A stretch of DNA of 64,000 nucleotides from an uncultured Alistipes sp. (GCF_910580175.1 NZ_CAJTXD010000004.1:1-64000); one strand, 5' to 3'. Positions 31,836 to 41,390 are shown, counted from the first letter of the stretch. Made by a program: numbers and translations. The notes: a model not told the origin generated them from the sequence alone.

Positions 31836-33968
31836 CTATTTGCAGGGTTTATACGCTACGCCGATGTTTTGGAACGTGAACGCATACATGTCCGTAGCTT
31901 CGTCGATGCGCTTGGAGGTGGGTTTGCCTGCACCGTGACCCGCGTTGGATTCGATGCGGATCAGCACGGGGGCTTCGCCCGCCTGGCAGTGCTGCAATTC
32001 GGCTGCGAATTTGAACGAGTGGGCTGGCACCACACGGTCGTCGTGGTCGGCCGTCATCACGAGTGTGGCGGGGTAGGTCACGCCCTCCTTTATATTGTGC
32101 AAGGGGGAATACTTGTAAATATATGAGAATTGTTCTTCGTTGTCCGACGAACCGTATTCCACGGCCCAGCCCCAGCCGATGGTGAACTTGTGGTAGCGGA
32201 GCATGTCCATCACGCCCACGGCCGGCAGACAGACGGCATAGAGATCGGGGCGCTGCACCTCGCAGGCGCCGACCAGCAGGCCGCCGTTCGAGCCGCCGTG
32301 GATGGCCAGCTTGTCGGACGAAGTGTACTTCTCTGCAACGAGGTATTCGGCCGCTGCGATGAAGTCGTCGAAGACATTCTGTTTGTTGGCCAGCATGCCG
32401 GCCTTGTGCCATGCTTCGCCGTACTCCGAGCCGCCGCGCAGGTTGGCTACGCAGTAGATGCCGCCCTGTTCGACGAACATCAGCGCCGAGGGGTTGAACC
32501 CGGGCGTGAGGTTGATCTGGAAGCCGCCGTAGGCATAGAGCATGCACGGATTGGTGCCGTCGAGCTTCATGTCTTTGCGGCGGGTAATGAACATCGGTAC
32601 GCGCGTGCCGTCTTTCGAGGGGTAGAACACCTGCTCGGTAATGAAGATTTCGGGGTCGAAGCGCACCTCGGGGGCCTTGAACAAGGACGATTCGCCCGTG
32701 GCGATGTCGTAACGGTAGATCGTGGCGGGCGACGTGTAGTTGGAGAGGGCATAGTAAAACTCCGTGTCCTCTTTCTTGCCTCCGAAGCCGCCGAGCGAAC
32801 CGATGGCCGGCAGCTCGACTTCGCGGATCAGCTTGCCGTCGAAGCTATATTGGACGACCTTATGCTGGGCGTCCTGCAAATAGATGGCGAAAAGGCAGTC
32901 GCCGCCCGTCGAGACGCCTTCCAGGAGACACTCCTTTTCGGGAATGACGACCTCGGGTTTGCCGGGACGGTCGAGGTCGAGTTTCAGCAGGCGGCGGTTC
33001 GACGCGCCGTCGTTGGTGGTGTAGTAGAACTTGTTGTCGCGGCAGTCGACGATTTCATAGTCGGCCTCGAAGCCGGGCAGCAGGGTGCGGAACTTTTTTT
33101 CATTCGTGCGGCGGCAGAGGATTTCGGTGCCCGAGGTGCCCTCCGAAGCGATCACGAAGACCCACTTGCCGTCGTCGCTGGGCCAGGCCGAGAAGTAGCG
33201 CAGCGGATGGGCCGCGTCGTTGTAGACGAGCTTGTCGGCCGACTGCGGCGTACCGAGGGCGTGGTAGTAGACTTTCTGGAACTGGTTCTGCGACGAATAG
33301 ACCCCTGCTTTCGGGGCGTCGTAGGCGCTGTAATAGAATCCCTTGGAGTCGGGCGACCATGTGGCGCCCGAGAACTTTACCCATTCGATGCGGTCGCCGG
33401 TCGGCTGGCCCGATGCAACGTCGAGCACCCGAATCTCCACCCAGTCCGATCCCGATGCGGCCACAGCATAGGCGCAATATTTGCCGTCCTCGGAGAACGA
33501 GACTCCCGAGAGGGCCACCGTGCCGTCGTCGGACAAGGCGTTGGGGTCGAGGAAGACGCGGCCATTGCCGTCGGGCGTATCGGCGCAGTAGAGCACCGAC
33601 TGGTTCTGAAGTCCGTTGTTGTAAAACCAGTACCAGGCGTCGCCGTGTTTGGCGGGGATGCCCTGCTTGGGGTAGTTCCACAATTCGGTAAGCCGTTGGC
33701 GGATGGCCTCGCGGAACGGAATCTGCGCCAGGTAGTCGTCCGTCACGGTGTTCTCGGCCTTGACCCAGGCTGCCGTGGCTTCCGAGGCGTCGTCCTCCAG
33801 CCAGCGGTAGGGGTCGGCCACGGCGGTGCCGAAATAGTTGTCGACCGTCTCCCCGCGCTCGGTGTCGGGGTAGGGCAGGTGCTTGATCGTTTTCATCTGT
33901 GTGCAACTGGTTGCGAGCATCGCGGCACCGCCCGCCAGGAGCGCGGCCGCACGTACAATAGAGGTCAT
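31836..33968 (-). CDS. Prolyl oligopeptidase, S9A family, lipoprotein
   Basis: 710 residues with lipobox (LATSC), so it is probably tethered in the periplasm or outer membrane. The N-terminal half is the seven-blade propeller that gates the active site (DPYRWLEDDASEATAAW at its start). The hydrolase domain has the nucleophile in AIHGGSNGGLLVGA, Asp in TADHDDRVVP and His in ESNAGHGAGKP. It cleaves short peptides after proline. The ATG at 33968 is preceded by TAACTTTG at 34002-33995, a likely -7 box. It runs toward aspartate kinase with 22 bases between. Confidence 0.9.
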   Translation of the reverse strand: MTSIVRAAALLAGGAAMLATSCTQMKTIKHLPYPDTERGETVDNYFGTAVADPYRWLEDDASEATAAWVKAENTVTDDYLAQIPFREAIRQRLTELWNYPKQGIPAKHGDAWYWFYNNGLQNQSVLYCADTPDGNGRVFLDPNALSDDGTVALSGVSFSEDGKYCAYAVAASGSDWVEIRVLDVASGQPTGDRIEWVKFSGATWSPDSKGFYYSAYDAPKAGVYSSQNQFQKVYYHALGTPQSADKLVYNDAAHPLRYFSAWPSDDGKWVFVIASEGTSGTEILCRRTNEKKFRTLLPGFEADYEIVDCRDNKFYYTTNDGASNRRLLKLDLDRPGKPEVVIPEKECLLEGVSTGGDCLFAIYLQDAQHKVVQYSFDGKLIREVELPAIGSLGGFGGKKEDTEFYYALSNYTSPATIYRYDIATGESSLFKAPEVRFDPEIFITEQVFYPSKDGTRVPMFITRRKDMKLDGTNPCMLYAYGGFQINLTPGFNPSALMFVEQGGIYCVANLRGGSEYGEAWHKAGMLANKQNVFDDFIAAAEYLVAEKYTSSDKLAIHGGSNGGLLVGACEVQRPDLYAVCLPAVGVMDMLRYHKFTIGWGWAVEYGSSDNEEQFSYIYKYSPLHNIKEGVTYPATLVMTADHDDRVVPAHSFKFAAELQHCQAGEAPVLIRIESNAGHGAGKPTSKRIDEATDMYAFTFQNIGVAYKPCK

Positions 33969-34128
33969 GGTCAGGGTATTTGCGTAATTTGAGACAAAGT
34001 TAAGAAAAAAAACGTAATTTTGGGCGAGAATACGGGGTTTCGGCGTGCGATGTCGAACCGGGCAGGTGTCGGGACAGGCGTTGCAGGCCCGGGATGCTCC
34101 CGAATTCATAGAGAACTTATAATATTCT

Positions 34129-34962
34129 ATGGTGTATAACGAACTCAAGCAACTGATCGAACGGGCGTGGGAAGACCGCGCCCTGCTCAAGGACGACGCA
34201 CAGACGCAGGAAGCCATACGCCGTGTGGTGGAGTTGGTGGACAAGGGCGAATTGCGCTGCGCCGAACCGGTCGACGCGGAAAAGAGCGAATGGCAGGTTA
34301 ATGAATGGGTCAAAAAGGCCGTGATCCTCTACTTCCCGATCCAGCCCATGCGCAAGATGCGGGCGGGCGAACTGGAGTGGTTCGACAAGATGGAACTCAA
34401 GCGCGATTACGAGGCGTTGGGCGTGCGGGTCGTGCCCCATGCCGTGGCGCGCTACGGCGCCTACATCGCTCCGGGAGCGATTCTGATGCCTTCCTACGTG
34501 AATATCGGGGCCTATGTCGATACGGGGACGATGGTCGACACGTGGGCCACGGTGGGTTCGTGCGCCCAGATCGGCAAGCACGTCCATCTGTCGGGCGGCG
34601 TGGGCATCGGCGGCGTGTTGGAGCCGGTGCAGGCGGCGCCGGTCATCATCGAGGACAATTGTTTCATCGGCTCGCGCTCGATCGTAGTCGAGGGCGCGCA
34701 CGTCTGCCGCGAGGCGGTGTTGGGTTCGAACACGGTAATTACCGGTTCGACGCACATCGTCGATGTCACGGGGCCGGAGCCGGTAACCTACAAAGGTTAT
34801 GTGCCGCCTCGTTCGGTGGTGGTGCCGGGGAGCTACCGCAAGCAGTTCCCGGCGGGCGAATACAGCGTGACGTGTGCCTTGGTCATCGGCCGCCGCAAGG
34901 AGTCGACCGACAAAAAAACGTCGCTCAACGATGCGTTGCGCGACTTCGGAGTATCGGTATAA
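34129..34962 (+). CDS. dapD: Tetrahydrodipicolinate N-succinyltransferase
   Basis: 277 residues. A helical N-terminal domain precedes a left-handed beta-helix rich in hexapeptide repeats (ARYGAYIAPGAILMPSYVNI, TWATVGSCAQIGKHVHLSGG, IEDNCFIGSRSIVVEG). It succinylates tetrahydrodipicolinate in the succinylase branch of lysine/diaminopimelate synthesis. Presence of DapD here, with Asd and aspartate kinase nearby, points to the succinyl branch in this organism, though many Bacteroidales use other branches. It is divergent from the prolyl oligopeptidase. Confidence 0.95.
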   Translation: MVYNELKQLIERAWEDRALLKDDAQTQEAIRRVVELVDKGELRCAEPVDAEKSEWQVNEWVKKAVILYFPIQPMRKMRAGELEWFDKMELKRDYEALGVRVVPHAVARYGAYIAPGAILMPSYVNIGAYVDTGTMVDTWATVGSCAQIGKHVHLSGGVGIGGVLEPVQAAPVIIEDNCFIGSRSIVVEGAHVCREAVLGSNTVITGSTHIVDVTGPEPVTYKGYVPPRSVVVPGSYRKQFPAGEYSVTCALVIGRRKESTDKKTSLNDALRDFGVSV

Positions 34963-35003
34963 CCGGCAAGGAACCCGTAGGATGACGGTTCGTTGTCCGA
35001 AAA

Positions 35004-35053
35004 AACGGTTGACGGGCGGTTTCGAAGCCTTCGTCAGCCGTTTATCGTTTTTT
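35004..35053 (+). terminator. Terminator between convergent dapD and GT9 genes
   Basis: AACGGTTGACG (35004-35014) pairs with CGTCAGCCGTT (35032-35042) with one mismatch, followed by TTTTTT at 35048-35053. It overlaps the last codons of the convergent GT9 gene. Confidence 0.65.
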
Positions 35054-36059
35054 CCACTTCCTCTACGATCATGCGGGGCGAGATGGCGCGCAGACAGCGG
35101 TAGTCGCCGTAGCGGCAGGGCTTGGCTCCGTAGGTCGAGCAGGGGCGGCACGGCATGTCGGCCTGCAACGCATGCTGCGGGTCGCAGCCCCAGCCCAGGA
35201 ATCCCAGTCCGGGATGGGTGGCGCCCCACACCGAGACTACGGGTGCGGCTACGAGCGCTGCGAGGTGCATGACGAGCGAATCCATCGACACCACGCAGTC
35301 CAGGTGGGCGATCAGGTTCATTTCGTCGGCCAGCCCCATTTTGCCGTAGAGCGCCGTGACATTGGGGTAGCGGCGTTCCATTTCGGCGGCGAATTCCGCT
35401 TCGGCGCCGGGGCCGCTATGGATGAAGATGCGGTCGTAGCGCGAGGTCAGCATCCGCACCGTTTCGCGGGCCAGGTCGTCGGGGTAGGTCTTGCCCTGCT
35501 GGGCCGAGAAAGGCGCGAAGCCGATCCAGCGGCCCTGCTTCTCGCCCATCGGATTGGGGCGTTCGGCCGCCGCGACCGAGGGCGCCGGGTCGTCGAACTC
35601 GAAGCCCAGACGCCGGAAGACGTCGCAATAGCGCAATATCGTATGCCGCAGCGGCGCCGCGCAGGCTCCGCCTTGGCGGATGAAGTGGCGTTTCTCGGAG
35701 TGCTCCTTGCGGATGCGGGCGATGGGGATGCCGTGCAGGCGCATGATGTAGCGGAACACCTCGGAACGGATCACGCCATGCACGTCGGCCACAGCGTCGA
35801 TGCCCATGCGCTGCGCCTTGCGGGCCAGCCGCCACATCCCCACCAGCGAATGGTGGCGCCCCTTGGTGTCGGCTTCGAGAAACTCGATGTCCAGCCCTTC
35901 GAAGAAAGGCCGGAAAAGCCGCGGCGTGGCTACGGTAATGCGCAACTCCGGATACGCCGTGCGCAGTGCGCGCAGCGCATGGGGCAGCATCGCCACATCG
36001 CCCATGGCCGAGGTGCGGATGACCAGCAGATGAGTCGGCAGTTTTTTACTTTTTGCCAT
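35034..36059 (-). CDS. Glycosyltransferase family 9 (heptosyltransferase-like)
   Basis: 341 residues. Opening HLLVIRTSAMGDVAMLPHAL is the GT9 start motif; the C-terminal half has WIGFAPFSAQQGKTYP, IFIHSGPGAEAEF, DCVVSMDSLVMHLAAL and VVSVWGATHPGLGFLGW, the sugar-nucleotide-binding region. It adds a heptose-like sugar to lipopolysaccharide core in characterised members. Extra Cys residues near the end (MPCRPCSTYGAKPCRYGDYR) are common in Bacteroidetes members. It overlaps the upstream DUF4254 gene by 14 bases, so the two are coupled. Confidence 0.9.
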   Translation of the reverse strand: MAKSKKLPTHLLVIRTSAMGDVAMLPHALRALRTAYPELRITVATPRLFRPFFEGLDIEFLEADTKGRHHSLVGMWRLARKAQRMGIDAVADVHGVIRSEVFRYIMRLHGIPIARIRKEHSEKRHFIRQGGACAAPLRHTILRYCDVFRRLGFEFDDPAPSVAAAERPNPMGEKQGRWIGFAPFSAQQGKTYPDDLARETVRMLTSRYDRIFIHSGPGAEAEFAAEMERRYPNVTALYGKMGLADEMNLIAHLDCVVSMDSLVMHLAALVAAPVVSVWGATHPGLGFLGWGCDPQHALQADMPCRPCSTYGAKPCRYGDYRCLRAISPRMIVEEVEKTING

Positions 36060-36648
36060 AGAGCACCGGGTTGAGCGCCGGGTCGTTGTACATCTTCATC
36101 TGCTTGTAGGTCTTCATCAACTTGCGCCCCGCTTCGATGTCTTCGATCAACTCTTCGATGGCCTGCGACAAGTCGGTCTGCTGCATGAGCAGCACGTCGA
36201 GCTTCTGCCGGCAGGCGGCGCGGTGGGCGTCGTCGACGTCCGTGCGCTCGGTCTCGCGGGCCATGTGATAGATCTTCAGGGCCAGAATCGAGAGCCGGTC
36301 GATGGCCCAGGCCGGGGTTTCGGTGTTGAGCCGGGCGTCGGGCGCAGGCGCAATATCCTTGTATTTGTCGAGCAGATAGGAGTCGACGTATTCCACCATG
36401 TCGGTGCGGTCTTGATTCGATTTGTCGATCCGGCGTTTGATCGTCAGCGCCTCGGCGGGGTCGATCTGGGGATTGCGGATGATGTCCTCCAGGTGCCATT
36501 GCACCGTGTCGATCCAGCTCTTGTGGTAGAGCAGGCAGTCGAGCGAGCCTGTCTGATAGGGATTTTCGATCGGGCGGTCCACATCGTCCCAACGGTGGTA
36601 ATCGTCGATCGCACGGTTGAAAATCGCGTTCGCATGCTGGGTAAACAT
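36046..36648 (-). CDS. DUF4254 protein
   Basis: 200 residues, all-helical. Starts FTQHANAIFNRAIDDYHRWD and includes YQTGSLDCLLYHKSWIDTVQ and QWHLEDIIRNPQIDP, the recognisable DUF4254 pattern. Function unknown; the family usually sits directly before a GT9 glycosyltransferase, as here (14-base overlap), suggesting a link to envelope glycan assembly. A promoter is visible upstream on the minus strand. Length normal. Confidence 0.85.
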   Translation of the reverse strand: MFTQHANAIFNRAIDDYHRWDDVDRPIENPYQTGSLDCLLYHKSWIDTVQWHLEDIIRNPQIDPAEALTIKRRIDKSNQDRTDMVEYVDSYLLDKYKDIAPAPDARLNTETPAWAIDRLSILALKIYHMARETERTDVDDAHRAACRQKLDVLLMQQTDLSQAIEELIEDIEAGRKLMKTYKQMKMYNDPALNPVLYGKK

Positions 36649-36667
36649 AGTTCGATAGGTTTTAATA

Positions 36668-36698
36668 TTGTGATTTTCGTAGGAAAATCATACCTTTG
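36668..36698 (+). promoter_or_regulatory. Promoter of the glucosaminidase-LysM gene
   Basis: TTG (36668-36670), 20-base spacer, TACCTTTG (36691-36698). Start near 36705, so the ATG at 36723 is used, not the one at 36696. Confidence 0.75.
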
Positions 36699-36714
36699 TT
36701 GGGTAAACTTAAAA

Positions 36715-36744
36715 CAAAGATAATGATTTTTTCCAGAACTGCAA
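36715..36744 (-). promoter_or_regulatory. Promoter of the DUF4254-GT9 operon
   Basis: On the minus strand TTG (36744-36742), 19-base spacer, TATCTTTG (36722-36715). It overlaps the first codons of the divergent gene, and the two start points are within a few bases of each other. Confidence 0.6.
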
Positions 36745-37733
36745 TATGGGTTGCAGGAATCCTGCTTTCGACTCTTTCAGCTGCTCAGGCGCAGCCCCGC
36801 CGCACGAACCGGCTGACGCGCGAAGAATATATCGACCGCTACAAGTCGATCGCCGTGGCCCAGATGGAGCGTTATGGCATTCCGGCCAGCATTACCATGG
36901 CCCAGGGCATCCTGGAGTCCGACAGCGGCAACAGCCGGCTTTCGCTCGAATCCAACAACCATTTCGGCATCAAGTGCAAGCGCAACTGGACGGGGCCGAA
37001 AGTCTATCACGACGATGACGCCAAGGACGAATGTTTCCGGGCCTACGAGTCGGTCGAGGCGTCGTACCACGACCATGCGGTGTTCCTCGATACGCAGCCT
37101 CGCTACGATTCGCTTTTCGCCTATTCGGCGACCGACTATAAGAGTTGGGCGCGGGGTCTGAAGGCGGCCGGCTATGCCACGGCGCCCGACTATGCGCAGC
37201 GCCTGGTGCGGCTCATCGAGAGCCACAAGCTCTACCTGCTCGACCAGCCCGACGGCGAACGGCTCTATGTCTCGGGCGTGCGCGGCAAGAGCGATCCCGA
37301 CGAGTGGTTTGCGTCGCAGAGCAGCGTGAGCGGCCACGGCACGCTCTTCGATCCGGACAACTTCCGCGTGACGATCAACGCCCACGAGGGCTACAACGTC
37401 TATGCGACCAACGGCGTGCACTATGTCCTGGCTAAAGAGAACGACACGTTCGAGAGCATCGGCAAGAAATTCCGCATTTCGGCAGGCAACTTGCGTAAGT
37501 TCAACGATCTGAAGCGCAGCCGGCGCGTGCAGCCCGCCGCCGGCGACGTGATCTACATCGAGCGCAAGAAAGCTGGTTGGGGCGGCAATGCCCGCCAGCA
37601 CATCTGCCGCGAGGGCGAGACGGCCCATGCCGTGGGGCAGTCCTATGCCATCCGCACCCGGTCGCTCGAAAAGCTCAACCGCCTGAAAAAGGGCGTGCGT
37701 CTCGAATCGGGCCGCGAAATACGGATCAAATAG
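36723..37733 (+). CDS. Secreted N-acetylglucosaminidase (GH73-like) with two LysM domains
   Basis: 336 residues with Sec signal (IWVAGILLSTLSAAQAQ). Residues about 30-180 form a glucosaminidase domain: YIDRYKSIAVAQMERYGIPA, SITMAQGILESDSGNSRLS (catalytic Glu) and NNHFGIKC. Two LysM-type modules follow (VHYVLAKENDTFESIGKKF; QHICREGETAHAVGQSYAI), which bind peptidoglycan. It cuts the glycan strands in the periplasm or after export, for growth or separation. The start is fixed by the upstream promoter and the signal peptide. Confidence 0.9.
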   Translation: MIFSRTAIWVAGILLSTLSAAQAQPRRTNRLTREEYIDRYKSIAVAQMERYGIPASITMAQGILESDSGNSRLSLESNNHFGIKCKRNWTGPKVYHDDDAKDECFRAYESVEASYHDHAVFLDTQPRYDSLFAYSATDYKSWARGLKAAGYATAPDYAQRLVRLIESHKLYLLDQPDGERLYVSGVRGKSDPDEWFASQSSVSGHGTLFDPDNFRVTINAHEGYNVYATNGVHYVLAKENDTFESIGKKFRISAGNLRKFNDLKRSRRVQPAAGDVIYIERKKAGWGGNARQHICREGETAHAVGQSYAIRTRSLEKLNRLKKGVRLESGREIRIK

Positions 37734-37735
37734 AT

Positions 37736-38017
37736 ATGGACAAATCTTATTTTTTCGAAATTCCAGTCGAAAATATCATTGAGGAATCGGAAACCAAAAC
37801 CCGCGGATTTTGCAATAAGCGATATCTTGTGTATGTTCATCCGTATGATTCTTGCCGCAAGATTCATGTGAATACATACTATCGGATTCAAGGGCAGACG
37901 GCTGAATTGTGCATTCATTATGACCGCGGATTGTGCGGATTGACGGATTACGAAAAATTGAGTAGGAAAGATATCGAAAGACAGGCCTACGATTCTTGGA
38001 TGGATGGGGCGAAGTGA
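37736..38017 (+). CDS. Small hypothetical protein
   Basis: 93 residues starting 3 bases after the glucosaminidase stop. Sequence begins MDKSYFFEIPVENIIEESET and includes several Cys and aromatic residues (GFCNKRYLVYVHPYDSC, ELCIHYDRGLCGL). No family recognised. It has lower GC than its neighbours, which may mark a young insertion. No signal peptide, so cytoplasmic. Confidence 0.55.
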   Translation: MDKSYFFEIPVENIIEESETKTRGFCNKRYLVYVHPYDSCRKIHVNTYYRIQGQTAELCIHYDRGLCGLTDYEKLSRKDIERQAYDSWMDGAK

Positions 38018-38051
38018 TTTTTAAGTTTTAACGATTAGTTTCTTGATTAAT

Positions 38052-38738
38052 ATGGAAGTTCCTCCGCTCAGAGCGCGGATTCTCGAAACCGTGATCCGCA
38101 AGTCGACCTTGAAGCAGAAGGTTTTCGACAACACTTTCGCAACATTCAACCTCTTGAAGGATACATTGTTGGAGATGGCCTCCGAAATGGACGACGCCCT
38201 CGACGGCAAGCTCGACCGCCGCGTGCGGATCGAGTACCGCGACCGGGGCAAGTTCGAGGTGCAGCTTCAGGTGGCCAACGATTTGCTGATCTTCCAGATG
38301 CACACCGATGTCTTCGACTTCGGGCCGGAGCATCCCGTGCGGCAGACACCTTATGTGCAGGGCGGGCCGGAGAATGCCTATTGCGGAGTGGTCAACATCT
38401 ATAATTTCCTTTCCGATTCGTTCAAGTTCAACCGCAATGCCGACGAGGGTTACCTCATCGGGCGGCTCTTCATCAACCGCGAGCGCCGCTTCTTCGTCGA
38501 GGGCAAAGGGCAGACTTCGGTGCGGGCTGACGCGTTCGGCAGTGCCGAGATCGACCGCGACGCTCTGGTAAAGGTGCTCGAAGAGGCGATAGCCTTCGCT
38601 TTGGACTTCGACTTGTTGACCGTGCCCTACGATATTTCGGCTCGGGTTACCGTCGACCAGTTCAATACCAAGATGGATAATTCCAAGTTCGTGACCGGCA
38701 AGCGCTTGGGTTACGAATTCGATACGCAAGACATATAA
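38052..38738 (+). CDS. Conserved Bacteroidales protein, function unknown
   Basis: 228 residues, cytoplasmic by sequence (no signal or membrane helix). Contains VFDNTFATFNLLKDTLLEMA, FEVQLQVANDLLIFQMHTDV, YCGVVNIYNFLSDSFKFN and FINRERRFFVEGKGQ. I recognise it only as a protein common in Bacteroidales next to peptidase or envelope genes. The ATG at 38052 is chosen over an upstream TTG in the same frame. DPP-IV follows by 48 bases, possibly in the same transcript. Confidence 0.65.
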   Translation: MEVPPLRARILETVIRKSTLKQKVFDNTFATFNLLKDTLLEMASEMDDALDGKLDRRVRIEYRDRGKFEVQLQVANDLLIFQMHTDVFDFGPEHPVRQTPYVQGGPENAYCGVVNIYNFLSDSFKFNRNADEGYLIGRLFINRERRFFVEGKGQTSVRADAFGSAEIDRDALVKVLEEAIAFALDFDLLTVPYDISARVTVDQFNTKMDNSKFVTGKRLGYEFDTQDI

Positions 38739-38786
38739 TTTCAGGAGTGCCCGTCCGCAAACGGTGCTTCCTTGTTGTTCGCTGCC

Positions 38787-40916
38787 ATGAAAAAACTGGT
38801 TTTTACCTTTTTCGCCGCCGTTGTTTGCTTCGCAGGCTTCGCGCAGAACGAGTATGCTGAAATCGCCCGCCTGCGCGCCATGAACGGTCGCGTGGCCGGC
38901 ATCCGCTCGATGAACGACGGCGAACACTATACCGTCGTCGAGGACGACAATATTGTCCGATACAGCTATGCCGTCGCGGAGCCGGGCACGAAGTTGCTGC
39001 CTCGGACGCCCGTCGGCTTCGGGATCGTCGACTATGCCTTTTCGCCCGACGAACGATGCCTGCTCGTCGCCGCGGGCCGCACGCCGATCTATCGGCATTC
39101 CTATACCACCGATTATTATCTTTTCGACGGTACGGCGCTGCGGCGCATTCTGCCCCAGGCCGCCATGCCGCGCGATGCCTCGTTCTCGCCCGACGGCTCG
39201 TCGATCGTCTACTCGGATCGCAACGACCTCTATCTCTACGACCTCGCTTCGGGGCAGACCCGACGCCTGACGTCCGACGGCGAGTGGAACGCCGTTATCA
39301 ACGGCACGACCGACTGGGTTTACGAGGAGGAGTTCGGTATCACGCGTGCCTATGCCTTTTCGCCCGACGGGAAGCGGCTGGCCTACCTGCGGTTCGACGA
39401 ACGCGACGTGCCCACAGCGCAGATGATGCGCTTCGACGGCAAGCTCTATGGCGAGGTCTTCTCGTTCAAATACCCCAAGGCCGGGGAGACCAACTCCACG
39501 GTGCAGCTCTTCGTGGCCGACCTGGAGACGGGGCGCAGCGAGCGCATCGACACGGGCGGCGAGAGCGACCAGTACGTTCCGCGTCTCGGTTTCACGCCCG
39601 ACGGGCGGCTGTGGTTCCACCGCATCGACCGGCGTCAGAATACGTTCGAAGTCCTCCTTTGCGAACCTCATGGAGCGCAGCGTACGATCTACGAGGAGCG
39701 CGCGCAGCAGTATGTCGAGCGGGTCGGCGACAACACGGTAACGTTCGTCGACAAGGATCGTTTTCTGGTGCGGCAGGAGAGCCATACGGGTTTCATGCAC
39801 CTCTATCTCTACGGCATCCGCAGCGGGTTGATCGCCCAAGTAACCAAGGGCGATTGGGAGGTAACCGAGGTTGTGGGCGTCACGCCCCGGCGGGTGTGGT
39901 ATCTTTCGACCGAGACGTCGCCGCTGCGCCGCAACCTGTACAGCGTGGCGCTCAACGGCAGGGATAAACGCCGTCTCACTGCGGGCGAGGGTTTCTATAC
40001 CATCGCTCCGAGCAAGGGGATGAAATACTATGTTTCGACCTTTTCGTCGGCTTCCGTGCCCAACCGGGCAGAGGTTTGTACGGGCGAGGGCCAGAGCGTG
40101 CGCATCTTGTTCGACAGCCGGGCGTTGCAGGAAGAGCTGGAGACCGCGCGCCGCCCCGTGAAAGAGTTCTTCGCCTTTGCCACCGAGCGCGGCGACACGC
40201 TCAACGCCTACATCGTCCGACCCCGCGATTTCGACCCTGCGAAGCGTTATCCTGTGTTGTTGACGCAGTATTCCGGCCCGGGTTCGCAGACGGTCTGCGA
40301 CCGTTGGTCGCTCGACTGGGAAGATGCGCTGGCGGACAAGGGTTACATCGTCGTCTCGGCCGACGGCCGCGGCACGGGATTCCGCGGCGAGCGGTTCAAG
40401 AAGCAGACCTACGGCCGTCTGGGAGCGTTGGAGGTCGAGGATCAGTTGTCGCTGGCGCGCCACATGGCCGCCCAGCCGTGGGTCGACGCCGGCCGCATCG
40501 GCATCTACGGGTGGTCGTACGGCGGTTTCGTGGCATTGAGTTGTGCGCTGAAAGGCAACGGGCTGTTCAAGATGGCGATCGCCGTGGCTCCCGTCACGTC
40601 GTGGCGCTACTACGATACGATCTACACCGAGATCTATAACAACCTGCCGCAGTACAACGCCGCGGGTTACGATGAGCATGCCCCGATCCGCCTGGCCCGG
40701 CTGCTCGACGACAAACGCACCCGCCTGCTGCTGATCCACGGCATGGCCGACGACAACGTGCATTTCCAGCATACGGCCGAAATGGCCCGCGCGCTCAACC
40801 GGGCCGGCAAACGCTACGACATGATGGTCTATCCCGATCAGAACCACTCGATGATGCCCGACGACACGGGCAACGTGCGGCAGAAGATGATCGACTACAC
40901 GTTCGAACACTTGTAA
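38787..40916 (+). CDS. Dipeptidyl peptidase IV, S9B family
   Basis: 709 residues with Sec signal (VFTFFAAVVCFAGFAQ). The propeller domain bears the double-Glu motif in DWVYEEEFGITRAYAF that binds the peptide amino terminus. The hydrolase domain has nucleophile GIYGWSYGGFVAL, Asp in HGMADDNVHFQ and His in YPDQNHSM. It removes X-Pro dipeptides in the periplasm, complementing the prolyl oligopeptidase 5 kb away. Stop is 2 bases before the ogt ATG. Confidence 0.95.
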   Translation: MKKLVFTFFAAVVCFAGFAQNEYAEIARLRAMNGRVAGIRSMNDGEHYTVVEDDNIVRYSYAVAEPGTKLLPRTPVGFGIVDYAFSPDERCLLVAAGRTPIYRHSYTTDYYLFDGTALRRILPQAAMPRDASFSPDGSSIVYSDRNDLYLYDLASGQTRRLTSDGEWNAVINGTTDWVYEEEFGITRAYAFSPDGKRLAYLRFDERDVPTAQMMRFDGKLYGEVFSFKYPKAGETNSTVQLFVADLETGRSERIDTGGESDQYVPRLGFTPDGRLWFHRIDRRQNTFEVLLCEPHGAQRTIYEERAQQYVERVGDNTVTFVDKDRFLVRQESHTGFMHLYLYGIRSGLIAQVTKGDWEVTEVVGVTPRRVWYLSTETSPLRRNLYSVALNGRDKRRLTAGEGFYTIAPSKGMKYYVSTFSSASVPNRAEVCTGEGQSVRILFDSRALQEELETARRPVKEFFAFATERGDTLNAYIVRPRDFDPAKRYPVLLTQYSGPGSQTVCDRWSLDWEDALADKGYIVVSADGRGTGFRGERFKKQTYGRLGALEVEDQLSLARHMAAQPWVDAGRIGIYGWSYGGFVALSCALKGNGLFKMAIAVAPVTSWRYYDTIYTEIYNNLPQYNAAGYDEHAPIRLARLLDDKRTRLLLIHGMADDNVHFQHTAEMARALNRAGKRYDMMVYPDQNHSMMPDDTGNVRQKMIDYTFEHL

Positions 40917-40918
40917 CG

Positions 40919-41389
40919 ATGGAGGTTTCCGGCTGCTGGTTCGAAACACCCCTCGGGCCGATGACGGTCATGGCGACCGACGAAGCGGTGACCGCTGTCC
41001 GGTTTGGTACTTCCGGCGATGCTGTCGCTCCGGAGGAGAAGTTGCCGCCCATATTGGCTCGGGCCGTCGGGGAGTTGCGCGAATATTTCGCAGGCGTGCG
41101 GCGCGATTTCACGTTGCCGCTGGCGCCGGCCGGCACTCCGTTCCAGCAGCAGGTGTGGGCCGCCCTGCGGGAGATACCCTATGGCGAGACCTGCACCTAT
41201 GGACAGATCGCCGCGCGCATCGGCCGCCCGAAAGCCTGCCGGGCCGTGGGCATGGCCAACAACCGCAATCCGATCGCTATCGTCGTGCCTTGCCACCGTG
41301 TGGTCGGCAGCTCCGGTGCTTTGACGGGCTATGCGGCAGGACTTTCGGTCAAGGAAGCGCTGTTGCGGCTGGAAGCGGAGGCCAGATAG
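40919..41389 (+). CDS. ogt: Methylated-DNA-protein-cysteine methyltransferase
   Basis: 156 residues. The acceptor site is IVVPCHRVVGSSGALTGYA, with the reactive Cys in PCHRV, preceded by FQQQVWAALREIPYGETCTY and AVGMANNRNP. It repairs O6-methylguanine by transferring the alkyl group to its own Cys. Begins 2 bases after the DPP-IV stop, so it is co-transcribed. Single-domain, no Ada regulator portion. Confidence 0.95.
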   Translation: MEVSGCWFETPLGPMTVMATDEAVTAVRFGTSGDAVAPEEKLPPILARAVGELREYFAGVRRDFTLPLAPAGTPFQQQVWAALREIPYGETCTYGQIAARIGRPKACRAVGMANNRNPIAIVVPCHRVVGSSGALTGYAAGLSVKEALLRLEAEAR

Positions 41390-41390
41390 A

